Assembly (NCBI GenBank): GCA_033002965.1
Contig: JAURVB010013177.1
Location: forward strand, 1 to 64,000
DNA from: Piper betle
Lineage: Eukaryota > Streptophyta > Magnoliopsida > Piperales > Piperaceae
Reading direction: 5' to 3'
DNA length: 64,000 nucleotides
Shown: one piece after another, positions 1 to 12,040 of the stretch
How positions within the stretch are numbered: position 1 is the first letter of the stretch
Layout: the number at the start of each line of letters is the position of its first letter
The notes under the pieces: generated by a model
Told to the model about the DNA's origin: nothing
The model's database searches: none
Seen by the model: the letters and a program-made list of their open reading frames with translations, nothing else
Made by a program: the position numbers and the translations under genes

Positions 1-16
1 TTCTCAATGTCATGAA

Positions 17-896
17 ATGCCTTTAAACAATATCTTAGAGGTCAAGTTGTTCGATGTTTGGGGCATCAATTTAATAGGTTCCTTTGTGTCTTCTTGTTCA
101 AACAAGTATATACTCGTGACAGTTGACTTCTTATCTAAGTGGGTTCGAGGTCATTGCTCTCCTACCAATGATGCTAAGGTTGTGGTGAGATTCCTAAAAG
201 CATATTTTTGCCATAGTTGGTACTCCTCGTGTTATTATTAGTGATGGGGATTCTTGTTTCTACAATAAGCAATTCAAGTCTCTTTTGGCCAAATATCATA
301 TCAAGCATAAAGTTCCTACAACCTATCATCCACAAAGCAGCGGTCAAGTTGAGGTTTTTAAAAGAGATTAAGTGTATTCTTAATAAAATTGTGAGTCTCA
401 CTCGCAAGGATTGGTCTCTTCAGTTGGATGATGCATTATGAGCATATCATACATGGGAAGTCTTATCATTTGTCGGTAGAATTAGACCACCATGCCTATT
501 GGGATATCAAGAAGTTGAACTTTGATGCCCAAGCTTGTGGAGAACGTCTTTTACAGCTTAATGAGTTTGATGAGTTTCGTCATGAGACAAATGAAAATGC
601 AAAACTGTATAAGGAAAAGACCAAGCAATGACACTGACAGTTGTATCTTACCTAGAACTTTCACTCCAAGAGAGCAAGTATTGCTATATAATTCATGTCT
701 TAAGTTATTTTCGGAAAAATTGAAATCTAGGTGGAGTGGTCTAATTATTGTTGTTGAAGTATTTCCTCATGGTACCATAGAACTTCATGATCCATCCGAT
801 GGGCACCAATTTAAGGTGAATGGCCACAGATTGAAGCACTATTTGGGAGGAAGTCTCTTAGAACATTGTTCCCCGGTTTCTTTGGCGGACCCTTAG
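17..896 (+). pseudogene. Ty3/gypsy integrase C-terminal remnant
   Basis: This is the decayed end of a gypsy-type pol gene. It moves between reading frames: about 17-241 in one frame, 217-441 in a second, then 428-631 and 522-896. The pieces keep the integrase core order: a DVWGINLIG segment with the first catalytic Asp, a VDFLSKWV strand, an ISDG-like second Asp block near 235-250, a [14 protein letters not shown] block near 325-355 with the third acidic residue, then the C-terminal region ending KVNGHRLKHYLGG. This ending resembles Athila/Tat-type elements. The element is cut off by the window start, so the upstream pol is not visible. Several frameshifts and stops make it non-functional. 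Family call is firm, lineage is inference. Confidence 0.85.
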
Positions 897-2230
897 GGGT
901 TTGGGTTATGTCTAGATAAAGATGGTAAACCTAGCCCTTCTTGGGAGCCAACCCAAGCCGGTCTAGTATGTTTAATCATTGCAACCTAACTTTGTTGATT
1001 TTATTTTTGTAGGTTTTTGCATACCACCATTCATGGAGATAGAGTTTCCTCCTATCATCTTTTTTCCTTGAGAGGGGATGCCTTATCCTTTCTTTTTTAG
1101 TTTTTACACATGAAGACATTACTTATTTCAAGTTTGAGGTGGAGAGATTTTTTTATGGTGGTTGCCTTTTTAGGAGTCTTTTTATCTCTAAGTCAATTAT
1201 TGATGAAGAGATATTCGAGAAATTTTGACTGGTGATTTTTGTTGTGCCAAGTGCTAGCAAATGATAGATGATAATTGCACAAAATTGTTGAGCATAAGTA
1301 TGTTAGCCAAATTCTCATTCCATCATATGTCTCCTTTCTCAATTCTGCTAGATGAGGAATATGCTTCAATGTCATATATATATAAATAGACACACACACA
1401 CATGGACCCTTTTTAATTGAATTTTGTGAACCTCTATCCTGGTTGTTAATTTTAATCTAACAGTTTGCATTTGTTGGTATTTTAGGAACTAGCCATAACC
1501 ATCCATCTGTAACTACCTAATGTAAATCATTAGATTAGTAAAATAGGCCTAGCGTGTGGGCTGGTGCCCGCCATCAAAAGACTAGAAAATTCCAGTAGTT
1601 AGCACCCGAGCGCTAGTGTGTGGTTATGAACCGCATTGGTTCATTTTTTCTGGCTTATTAACTTTATCTTCTCCAAAGGTGGTACTTTTTTATATGAAAT
1701 TTTTTTATTTACACCATTTTCACGCCAACAAAACAGACCCTAAATGATATTCTCTCTAATTTGATGAACATGACTATTTCTTGCAAGCAAAATAAGACGA
1801 TTGCACGAAGAGTCACACCCATTTGCAAGGAATTTGTGAGGAAGAGAGTTATTGATTACACTTAAAGTCATAACTGACTAGCCACATCCTTCGTAAATGG
1901 TTACATTCTTTGCATAAAAGAAGCTTAGGCATTATTTTATTAGCAAGATTGGGAGTCTCCTCTTTGTAATGAATAGTCACAAGACCACTCGAAGAGCCAT
2001 AGTTCGTCTCTCAAACCCTTGTTGTTTGCATAAATTACATAAATAATAAATAAAATAAACTAATATGTTATTATTATTATTATTATATTATATTGGTGTG
2101 CGAGTTACTTTGTAAAACGAGGAGTCACAAGCTTACAAAGAGTCATACTTCTTAATACGACAACAATGTTTTTTATTTTTGGAATTTTTTTTTGTTAATA
2201 ATGTCTCCCACGATTAGGGCTAGATTTTTA
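897..2230. other. Retroelement tail and AT-rich spacer
   Basis: No gene is supported. The first few hundred bases are probably the untranslated 3' part of the gypsy remnant; a purine-rich run (tttcaagtttgaggtggaga, near 1125-1145) resembles the motif that lies downstream of pol in Tat/Athila-type elements. No matching LTR is recognisable. A short TTA microsatellite lies near 2068-2090. The rest is AT-rich spacer. Confidence 0.5.
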
Positions 2231-2365
2231 TGAAGCCTGGTGAATTATATATATCACATATAGAACAACTTGAGAGCTCTGTTGTGCACAGCCATTGAAG
2301 CCCGGTGAATATATTATATATATATCACATATAGAACAGCTTGAGAGCTCTGTTGTGCACTGCCA
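2231..2365 (+). repeat. Tandem duplication of the F-box gene leader
   Basis: Two near-identical units of about 65-70 bp lie head to tail at 2231-2295 and 2296-2365. Both run from a tgaagcc(t/c)ggtgaat start, through a TA-rich stretch, to cacatatagaaca(a/g)cttgagag and tctgttgtgcac. The second copy ends directly at the F-box ATG at 2366; the matching place in the first copy reads gccattg instead of gccaatgg, so it has no start codon. The unit probably covers 5' UTR or core promoter sequence (both copies keep a TATA-like run). Confidence 0.8.
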
Positions 2366-3635
2366 ATGGTGACCATGTCAAAATTAGAGGCCATTGATAC
2401 CCAAGAGAAGAAGAAGATTAATCTGGTCTCATCTGATGTAATCTTTGAGATCCTAATCAGGACAGATATTGAGTCCTTCCCAATCCTAAGATGTGTCTGC
2501 AAGGAATGGTGCAACCTCCTCTCCAACCCCAATTCATGCACCGCCACCATCAAAGGTCCAGAACCGTCCGCGGCTACATACTCCGGCCAAAACCCGACCA
2601 GGCTCCGGCGAATGCAATCTCCTTCACCCCCCATATGGGATTTCCGTTGTCGGAGGCGCTGCCCCCTTTTGACTTCTTACCGGAGCCGGTGACGATCGAG
2701 GCTTCGACCACCCATGGCATCTTGTGTTGTGTAGGTTTGAAGCATCGACGTAAATACTATGTGTGCAAGCCCACCACGAAGCAATGGACCACGATACCCC
2801 CACCCAAGACCAGATACAAGACCCTCAAGATGGACATGGTCGTCGCATTCGGGGACGATAATGTTCTAAGTTTTAAGATTGTTCGGTTATCAAATTACAA
2901 AGGTAATCTCCAAATATTCCATTGGGAAGTGTTCGATTCGGACAATTGGAATTGGACCGAACTCGATCACATCCAATCTTTCATGGGAAGTATGGACTTG
3001 GACACACACAGTATACGCAAAGGATTTGTGGTGAAGGGGCGCTGCTTCTGTTGCCCCGTGAACAGCAACGATAGGGATGCCCAGATCATGGTTTTTGATA
3101 TCTGGGCAGAGAAGTTAGAAACCTTGCAATTACCCCAAGAGGCATTGAACGATATTGGTATTAGGTTGGTGAACATAGATGGGAACTTGGGCTTGATTTC
3201 TTCTCCCAGTGAAAGGAAGTATAATATGTGGGTGATGCCCAGTTTGGTGGATCAAAGATGGGAAAAGAAATTGAGCTTCAATATGCAGGAAAACCATTGG
3301 TGGTGGGGAATGCTTCTGTCTCTTGTTAGGTTTGTTGTTGATGATGTGGTCCTCTTTATGCTTCCATCTTCGACCATGAATCGTATGTGGTAAGCGTATG
3401 AATTCGACTTCTTTTGTATGTTATTATAAATTAGTTAAAAGGTTATTGTTTGACGTAGAATTTGGTGTTCTTGATTTTCAGGTGTAACTTGAACCTCAAA
3501 GACAAGACTTACAAGGATGTGAATGTGGATGATAGAGTGTACATTCCTGAGACTATCCTTTTCTTCCAATCTGATTTTTTTCCATGCAAGATTGGCAGCC
3601 GGCAACGTGGTGGTGATCTGAGTATAATGAATTAG
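2366..3635 (+). CDS. F-box protein with FBA-type C-terminal region (one frameshift)
   Basis: Likely substrate adaptor of an SCF (SKP1-CUL1-F-box) ubiquitin ligase. The ATG at 2366 opens an F-box of roughly residues 16-55 (SSDVIFEILIRTDIESFPIL, then RCVCKEWCNLL). After about 2530 the family-like sequence continues in another frame (MHRHHQRS, then an F-box-associated region with GILCCVGL, YYVCKPTTKQW and FHWEVFDSDNW-like strands) to 3389. A GT-AG intron at 3390-3481 joins ATG-TG to G-TGT in phase and the frame ends at TAG 3633-3635. Moving between the two frames needs one base missing near 2531-2533 (in ccccaattc). Everything else is coherent, so this is either a sequencing error or a very recent pseudogene. 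The partner substrate is unknown. Confidence 0.8.
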
Positions 3636-3827
3636 CTGGCTGAAATATAGATTGGACAAGAGAATATCATAGTCTGATTATCAAGAATAATAGTTTGTTT
3701 ATTCTGGTACTTGTCAAACAATATACAAGTGTTAACTTTCATTATATTTTTGGCTTTTATGAATATTTTTTTGAACTTAGTAAATTTTTATACTTATTAT
3801 TGATAATTTTAGATATATAGATAAAGC

Positions 3828-4149
3828 TAGGGCTATTAAACGAGTGAGCGAGCCGAGCTCAATTGGTGCTTGAACTCGACTTGAATTACTCGAAACTTCG
3901 TTTGAACTCGCTCGAGATCGAATGAGTTTTGAACATATATACTCAAAATCAACTCGAACATTTTATATGTTGTTCGAGTTTAACTCGAGCTCGAATATAC
4001 TTAAACTGTTTAATTTTGACAAGCTCGAAACTAACTCATTTAGGAGTTTTAATTTTGACAAGCTCGAAACTAACTCATTTAGGAGTTCGAAACCAGCTCG
4101 ATTATAAAGTCAAAAGTAACTCACAAGGCTCGCTCAATTAGCAGCCCTA
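3828..4149. mobile_element. Foldback/MITE-like element with TAGGGCT ends
   Basis: The segment begins TAGGGCTattaaacgag and ends ctcgctcaattagcAGCCCTA, giving imperfect terminal inverted repeats of about 20 bp. The interior is full of (a)ctcga(g/a) palindromic words. It contains a perfect 39-bp tandem duplication near 4009-4086; because 39 is a multiple of three it translates as a repeated 13-residue unit, but nothing suggests coding. TAGGG-type ends suggest a hAT-derived MITE (inference). I could not find an 8-bp target duplication. Confidence 0.6.
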
Positions 4150-4326
4150 AATTTTATGATTTTCTTTTTCCCAATTTTCTTAGGGTGGAGGAAATTATTA
4201 ATAATGGAAAGCATATCCAACAAAAAATGATATTAAATAATGGGGTTTGTCGTTCTCTAAACTGAGCTATCCCGATACTTTATTATTTTATTGTATATAA
4301 ATAAATATAACTAGTTACAATTAAAC

Positions 4327-4331
<5 letters not shown>

Positions 4332-4363
<32 letters not shown>
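4332..4363. repeat. (TA)n microsatellite
   Basis: An uninterrupted run of about 16 TA units lies between the two foldback elements. Confidence 0.9.
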
Positions 4364-4364
<1 letters not shown>

Positions 4365-4579
4365 TATCTTAGCCGAGGGCAGATAATGTTTATGTCTCAA
4401 ACTTTAATCTGGAATGTTCTGTTATAAGGACGACCCAGATTTGATAAAAAACAAAAAATAAAAAATAAAACACCCCCACCACCACGATCATTTAGTACGT
4501 AGTCAATAATATTATTTATTTATTATTTTAAATATATTTTGAGTAGGCAAGTGATATTATGTATATTATTATATTATAT

Positions 4580-4804
4580 TATCAAGTCGAATTCGAGTCA
4601 AGCTATGAGTCGATTTCGTGTCAAATTCGAGTTATAACCAAGTCAAGTTAAGTCGAGTCAAATATTGTCTTGCTCAAATTCGACTCGTAGAGATCGAGTC
4701 GAGTTCGACCTCGAGTATTTAAATGTCGAGTTTCGAGTCGAGTCAAGCCAAGCCAAGCCGAACTCTAAATGCTCACGAGCTGGCTTGCTCAATTAGTAGC
4801 CTTA
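4580..4804. mobile_element. Second, truncated copy of the TAGGGCT foldback element
   Basis: The segment is dense in gagtcgag/ctcgag words and ends ttgctcaattagtagccttag, which matches the 3' end of the element at 3828-4149 in the same orientation. The expected 5' inverted repeat is not visible, so the left side is probably lost or diverged. The AT-rich stretch 4364-4579 between the copies holds nothing else, apart from a short piece near 4420-4440 that resembles the arm of the foldback element at 18467-18702. Confidence 0.55.
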
Positions 4805-6270
4805 GATAAAAGCTACTCTTAGCTTGTGAGAGAAAAGATGGTTGTCTCACTTAATATACACTACATTCGCATAGGGAGAAGAATTTATTGAATTTTGGGA
4901 GTAATTAATTGAAGAAAGCACCTACCATGACGTGTCTAGAATTATTTTTCTTTTGATTTGGATTAATTTCCATCTTACTTGGTACTTTTGTCATTCATTA
5001 TTTCTATTGTCATTTTTTAGCTTTGCTATTTTGAAATAATAAAGGAGAGAGAATATGAAAATTGCAAACATCTTATGAGATGACAACAAATAAAAAATCA
5101 ATGAAAGGCCAACAAAAGTAAAAAACCAATTCTAGTGAGACTTGGTTAATCATGTTGGTTAGTTATTTATGCGTGTCCTAGTGCTTATGGTGGAGACATG
5201 TAGAAGCCTGCCTACTTTTATCTTTGACCATTAGTTAAGATCTTTGTTAGATCCAATGGCCCTAAACATTATATTAAAAATCTTACGCATCTAAGCTGAC
5301 TCAGAGTCATTCGACTTCAAGTTGAGTTGGGGTCATTTATATTAAATTTTTAATTATATAAATAAAAAAATATTATATAATATTATTCTTTTGACAATTG
5401 AAATGCATAAAGGCATAATTTACATTACTTAAAATATTAATTTAGGTATCTGACCTAAAAGAAAAAATAACGTGTTTTGGTAACTTTTATTATATGATTT
5501 GAGGAGTCAATTATTAAATCGGTTAGTATGAAGTTTGACTCAACAAGCCATTGAATTGAGTCTACTCGGGAGAGTTTTAGGTCAAAAATGAATTTTAAAA
5601 TTATTGGGTTAAACCACTTATCAACTCTTAGGCATGGCTAATGTCACCACTGTAGCTGTGTTTGTCTAGCCTGCAAATGTATTGGCACACACGACATTAC
5701 CAACTTCAAGCCACTTTTGACTTTTTTGTAATAATCTTAAATTTGTCCTATGCCTAATATTTACGAAGGTAAAATCTAATATAAAATTGTTCAACTTAGG
5801 TAATTAATGTTCTTTGAAGAAAATAACTTAGCCTCGTTACAATGCTATTATAGCTAACCAATGGCCATTTGGAATGGCAATCTAGACGTAGAGGCCAACG
5901 GGCCAAAAGGATAAGAATTTTGACGACAGAATTTCTTAAATTAAAAATAAGACCGGTTAATAATACACCGTATATCATGTATACATTCTATATGTTATAA
6001 AATGATAGTATGTGTATAAATATACGTTTTTGAACAACAAAGACCAATGATGCTTTTACCATATATGTAGCAAAGAAACAAATGCGATGGTGCTGCATGG
6101 TCCCTCTTTATATGCCATAGCCATGAAACAACCAAAGTCATCACGTACTGCACCTCTGCATGGCCACCTTTTTCAGACCATACACCAAAATCATCACCTA
6201 CTATACAGCCACTCGCATCTCCGGCCTACACTTCACTCCCTTTCTAATTGGTTGGTGGGGGGTGATCGAG
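4805..6270. other. AT-rich spacer and 5' flank of the next gene
   Basis: No coding exon is supported. The block at about 5281-5640 has scattered gactcagagtca, ggagtcaattat and tgactcaa words that recur at about 10510-10800, so it is probably a diverged copy of the same unnamed dispersed repeat. From about 6080 the base composition becomes more balanced and leads into the next gene. Confidence 0.5.
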
Positions 6271-9200
6271 ATGGTGGAGACCAGGAGGAGCAGGGAGATG
6301 GGGTTCAAAAGAGCAGGGAGGATGCGGCCCCAGCCTGCATGGGCTAGGGAGAGTGTCCCGCCGTTGGTTTCGCCGGAGTACCGACGATGGATGGCCGCCG
6401 GAGTTAGCCGCGCCTACCGCCGGCGTGCCACTTCTCCCGAGTTCGTCGACCTTTCGGACAGCCCTGAGCGTGGTGATGTTCCTGTGAAGGTCTGGGCTTT
6501 TTTTTGTCATCTGTGGGTCATCTTTATTTTCCTGTGTTTATTTGCTATAATATATTGGATCTACAGTACTATATTAAACATGTGACTTTTTTGATGTAGG
6601 CAGGTTTTTGTTGTCCATACTTGTCACTGGATCTTGATGGAATGTGCCATTCGAGTATGTAGCATGGTTTTCATTAGATTAAAAGATGAGCAAAGTACTA
6701 TGCTTAGAATGTTTTTTTTTTTGGGATCCTGATGGCTTAATGTGTCATTCTTGTGCTGTGTTTTTTTATGGGGTACATATATTTTTTCTTTTAATTCGTC
6801 ACGCTCTGGAGCTTGCTAGCTTGACAGAGTGTACTTGTGAAGTTATAGCTAGTTTCTTGTGATTTGCATGTGGGGTTTTATTAGATTATTACGAGATGAG
6901 CAAAGTACTCACTCTGTTTAAAATGTGTTTTATTGAATTTGGGTGGGTTTTTTTCTGTCCATACTTGTCACTGGATCTTTATAGAAGAATGTGTTATTTC
7001 TTGTGCTGAGCATGGGTTTGTATCACACTATGGTACTCAAAAGTACTATGTTTGAAATTAAATGTTATGTTTATTCTCTTTATTCCTCATTCTGGAGCTT
7101 GATAGCTAGCTTGATAAAATGTCTATGTGCAGAGTTATAGTTTAAGTGATTTCTGAATATATTGATGTGTGTTGACTTATTTGAACTGGTTATTAAAGAT
7201 GTGCTCTCTGGTCTGGGTGGTGTCTTTTGCAAGTAGGTAGTCAGTGGATCAGTATTCAGTGAATGGCAAAGTGGTCCAAAAGGGTTAGACATTACAAGCT
7301 TATTTAGATAATATCATGCTACGGAATGTATTGTTTGATGAGCAATGGTTCAAGATCAAAATATGCCCAAGTAATATATATGTTCGAAATGTGTGTTGTT
7401 ATAAAAAATGTGCTCTCTGATCTTGGTGATGTTTATTTTGGACGTAGGTAGTCACTGGATCATGTTCAGTTAAGGCAAAAAGGTCTGAAAGGAGGGAAAA
7501 GGTTTGAAATCCAAGCTTATGTGGATGTTATAATTATATCATACTGTGATTGTGTACCATTTGTAAAAATGTGTTTTTCCCTCTGGGTTTTCTTTTTCTG
7601 AATTTGTTAGACATTGAATCTTGATGTGAGAGGGAACATGAGATCATGCAGTGTTCTTTCTGATCATATTTCTAAGCTTGTTTGTAAACGCGTGTTCTTT
7701 GATCTGGGCGTTTTGTTTTACGCGTCAGTTTCTGAATTTTTGAGAAAAGATGAAATCTTTATACAGAAAGCTGAACCTTTATTCAGCCACCAAATTTTTT
7801 TAAAAATTGTATTTTTGTTTGTGAGCACTTTGCAGCCAAGAGCCAATACCGTATTGTTCTTAAATTTTAAGAATAGTTCTACTTTAGTTTAATTGCATAC
7901 CGTATTGTTTTTATATTTTGTGAACCCATCCATATTACGTTTGTTAAACAGTCACCCTTATTTTCTCTATCTAAATTAAGATGATGCAGTTCATCTTAGG
8001 AGATTTATTTCATGAGTCTGATATTAAGCATGAGGATTCATTTGTTGATTTCCTAATCTAGTTGGAGCCTTATTTAGTTTATTTCCTATAAGAGAAGTAA
8101 GTCGTAATCATATTAGATGATAAGTCTTATTATCCTAGTTATCATGGTTCCACATAAAATAGGAAAAGCTTTCTCTATATGAATACATTAAGGCCTAGAG
8201 CCAGAAGAAGCTGTGACATTGATGAAATAAATTGAAAGAGTTTGGCCAAGAGCCAATATCGTATTGTTCTTGTATTTTAAGAGTAGTTCTAGTTTAGTTT
8301 AATTGCATATCGCATCATGAGACCATTACTTGTGCTTATATTTATAAAATGAAATAGTATCACTAGTGGCAGGTTTCAGATGCTACAAGCGGAGTATGTA
8401 GGGAAGTACAAGACAAAGAAGCCAGGGTAGACACGGGTAGTAAGGTAGAGGTTGAGAATAAGTTGTATCAGGACGCCCCTGCTGCCAAAACAATGGAGAT
8501 GGCTACGCCAGTGCAGCCACAGAGACGCAGATTCAAGACAAAAACCACGCATTTGAGAAGGTATAGGAATGCATGGCCAAGGGAGAAGGGAGACTCTTCA
8601 CAGCAATCAAACTCTGCCCACAGCTCAACTTCTTTGGGAATATCGTCTAACCCTCATGTTTCGATTTCTAAGCCCTTAGACAAGGCATCTTTTGAAGCAG
8701 CTGGAGGATTAGCAAAGACCCAAAATTTCAATTTTTATGATATGCATCCTAACAGCAGAAATGAAGTAGATGCAACAGAGGTGAATGGATCAGGACATGG
8801 TCCTGAGGAGGTACTGTTGAATGATCCACCACATAACGTACTAGAACAGAAGCACTCCACCAATGATGACATAGTGAATCCAGACAAGTCTCAAAAACCA
8901 GCGTCTAGTGCTGGTACTAATGAAGAGGAAAATGCTTGGAAGAATTTTATTGTAGATCCTATGGAGGTGGAGGATCAAGAGGCTAGTGGTGCTGTGAGAG
9001 AACAAACTGAATGCGGTGCAAATAAGGAAGGATATGACACTCACATGAGTAGGAAGGAACAGGCAAATTTGTTTGGATGTGACGAAGGTAATGGAGGGGA
9101 CAGCAATCCAACTCATTCTCAAGAAGGGGCTAAGAGAAAGAGGAAAGATGAAGATACTTTATCTGAGAAAACAGAAGCAGATGAAACGAAGACAGAAAAG

Positions 9201-9808
9201 GTAGCAATAGGACCATGTTCTGCAGACGAACTGAATTCCAAGCTGATGCAATGGGTACAGAAAGGCTACCTGATTCCAAATTCATGCCATGGCCCTAAAG
9301 AAGAGAAAGAAATTGGTGCAAAAGCTAGGAAGCAATATGCATCACTATTCTTGGAGTACCCACAATCACCACAATTCCAATATTTAATGTTTGAGCATTT
9401 ATTTATCAGCACAGACGTGTATATGAATCTCTTATGGGAAGAGTTTGTGAGAATACTGCAAGAAGTGGCTACCATGTCTGTCAATAGCTCCTTGGATGAC
9501 ATGAATGCCAAAAGAGTGAAGGCAGTTCATTTCCACGAATTTTTGGGTTTTGATGTGTCAGTAGTGCTAGCTAGGCTTGCAGTTTTAAGGAGGGAAAGAG
9601 CTCATGAGTTAGAGCAAAAACTGAAAATCGTCGAACAGAAAAACCAACAAAACCAGACAAGGAGAGACTCAGAGCTGCAAGAGTGGCCCTGGCCAATGCA
9701 GAGTTTGAAGTGAAGCAGCTTGAGAAGGCTGCCGAATGCTATGAGGATTGGCTCGAGGAGAAGAATGGCATACTGCTGGAACTCACAGACCATATGAAAT
9801 ATGCTTGA
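6271..9808 (+). CDS. Uncharacterised Lys/Glu-rich plant protein (two exons, one frameshift)
   Basis: Exon 1 (6271-6489, 73 codons) starts MVETRRSR and carries basic and SPEFVDLSDSPE-like acidic segments. A donor after AAG at 6489 and an acceptor at 8371-8372 join in phase 0 to exon 2, which begins VSDATSG at 8373. Exon 2 has a basic stretch (RRRFKTKTTHLRRYRNAW), a low-complexity polar middle, a KRKRK nuclear-localisation-like motif at about 9141, a folded-looking helical segment (about 9210-9580) and a coiled-coil end. The main frame stops at 9713, but the frame offset by one base continues the helical pattern (LANAEFEVKQLEKAAECYED) to TGA 9806-9808. That implies one base lost between about 9630 and 9660, next to gaaaaac. 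I do not recognise the family. A nuclear location is inference from the basic motifs. Confidence 0.65.
7834..8312. repeat. 70-bp direct repeat inside an intron
   Basis: The sequence gccaagagccaata(c/t)cgtattgttctt...tttagtttaattgcata at 7834-7902 recurs at 8245-8312. The intervening roughly 340 bp could be an inserted element, but I see no clean TG/CA ends. The whole block lies in the 1.9-kb intron of the gene at 6271-9808. The same intron has diverged short repeats further upstream, for example ccatacttgtcactggatct at about 6617 and 6957. Confidence 0.65.
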
Positions 9809-12040
9809 GTAATAGAAGATCCTACCTTGCTTGCTAGTTGTTTTTCATGTTAAGAGATATATGGGATTTTTTTCTTGACTAGTTGATGACAATGACAAGT
9901 AAAACACTTTAACTTCTTGTTCCTCTTTTCTGGAAAGACATGGATGGAATACTGGTTTATCATAGTCTCTCTCTTTCTGGTTGCATTGTGATATTGCTTT
10001 GGGAAACTTGGAAAATTTATTGTGATATTGCCCATATTTCTTCCCTAAAACATACCTTGTAGCTACAAGACTATAGATATATTTAGATAGCAACAGAGCT
10101 GTAGACATGAATATTGTGCAAAAAAATCAAGTTCTTTGGTTGCTACTGATGGTCTGATCCATGCCATCAAACTTCAAACTATAGTAACAGAGCTAATATA
10201 TTCCAGTTTGCTGCTCAGTATTTATCTTGAGAGTACCAAAATACTGATTAGAAATTCCCGTTTAGGACTACAAATTGATGAATACTTGTGGATTCAGTTT
10301 TGATTAAGGTTAAACACGAACAAGCTCGATGCTTTACACTGTTGAGTGTGTGTTATGAAAAGGACCTCATGTTCATTAGCCAACACTGCTATATCTTTTT
10401 CCTAAAAAATAAAAAATCAACATAAGCATCATCACATCAACAAGCTATTTGACTATATGAGCTGATTAATTTATACTATAGTTTAAAAACATCTGAACTT
10501 GGATTCATCTCATCAGGCTTTGGAATGGAGTCAACTCAGAGTCATATCTAATAATTTGTTAATGCAAGATGTAAAAAATTATATTAAATTAGGAGATATT
10601 GCTCTATGTGATATTTAAAATTGATAAATATATGATTTATGTTAATTTAAATTATTGATTTAACTAAATTAAAAAGACAAGAATATGCTTTTATAACAAG
10701 TTTTACTTAGACTCAGAACACACCCGGGGAGTCAATTATAAAATCAGTCAATAAAGAGTCATTCATAGCGTGTTTTAAGAAGCTATGGAGTAGAATTGAC
10801 TCTAAGAATTTTTAGAATAAAAAAAGAGCTTTAAAACTATGATTTATTACGTGCATGCACTTTGCTAATTGATTTAACTCTTGATCACCCCAATGTTGTT
10901 TTGGGATTACCCTGATTTAAAATTTTATCCTCACTTCCAATCTAACAATAACAAAGAAAGAAAAATCGAAGTTACGATGGAAATTTCAGAAAATCATAAA
11001 CTGGGTAGCTACAGACTTGCCACCTTTAATCCCCCAAAACTATAAAAGTGGTCTTTTTCCCTAACATTTGTGGTGAATGTGAACTTACCTCAAATCTCAT
11101 CGTTAACGAGTAATAGACACAAATATACATACTACAATAGAGATTGCACAAAAAATTTCAAAATGATGGGTTTATATATAACTTTAATATAAACCGTAAG
11201 GAAGCTTTCCAATATGCAACCAGGCTATAACTGGCTTTAGACGTGGTTTGTGGCTGTAAAAAACATGGACCCAGAGTCTTTGTATCCATTTCAAATCTCT
11301 AACATATTTTCAGTACATAAAATATGGAAGAATGTATAAAATTAACTCTGTACATTGTGGTCCCAAACCCGAATAAAAGAGGGCCTCGGTTGATCACATA
11401 GATCCTACTTTAAGCGTATCCCCAATGCCCATTGGTATCAGGTGGAAGACGAAGAAGAAGAAAAAGTCCAAAACTCTGCGGAGCTTAACAATACGTTGTA
11501 TGGAGTTTCACCTTGACAAAAGTTACAAAGTATACCCAATTTACAAGACCCTCACCATTTCACTGTTCTTTTCATCGTCACCATTTAACCATTCTTTTCA
11601 TAATCGAATAAAAATATACTCAACGATAGCATTGTCACTGCTTTTGCAATGTGGTGTGGTCATTTACAGACCCAAAAACATAATCTGCTTGTTACTTTCA
11701 CTTGACAAAATGAAGAACACAAACTTCGTTGAGGCTCCTATGATGCCCACTTTGGAAAAATTGAGGGCTCAAAAGTTTTTGTCCCACTATCTAATTAGCT
11801 TCTATGTTACATGAGCTAGTTTATTTTTCTGCAGATGCATTCGTCACAATTACACTTTAAACACCCTTGAGAACCCAAAAAATGCAATAATAAAACTCAC
11901 CTCCCTGCATTAACCATTCAAGTGTTTGCTGTCCTCTTGCCCCGACGTTGCCTCAAAAACAAAATTGGCGTCATGTCTATTTGCATACGCCAAAGATTTT
12001 CAATGTCTATGTCCGAAAAAGAAGGCTTTTTGGCACCCTG
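9809..12040. other. Intergenic spacer
   Basis: AT-rich DNA between two convergent genes; the 3' UTRs of both must lie here. About 10510-10800 carries the second copy of the gactcagagtca/ggagtcaatta repeat also present at 5281-5640. Open frames such as 11425-11814 have no family resemblance and low-complexity composition. No RNA gene is visible. Confidence 0.5.

Noticed and set aside
11425..11814. 129-codon frame
   Set aside because: Low-complexity start (KTKKKKKSK), no family resemblance, and intergenic composition. A weak similarity of its start region to 29070-29110 is too short to call a repeat.
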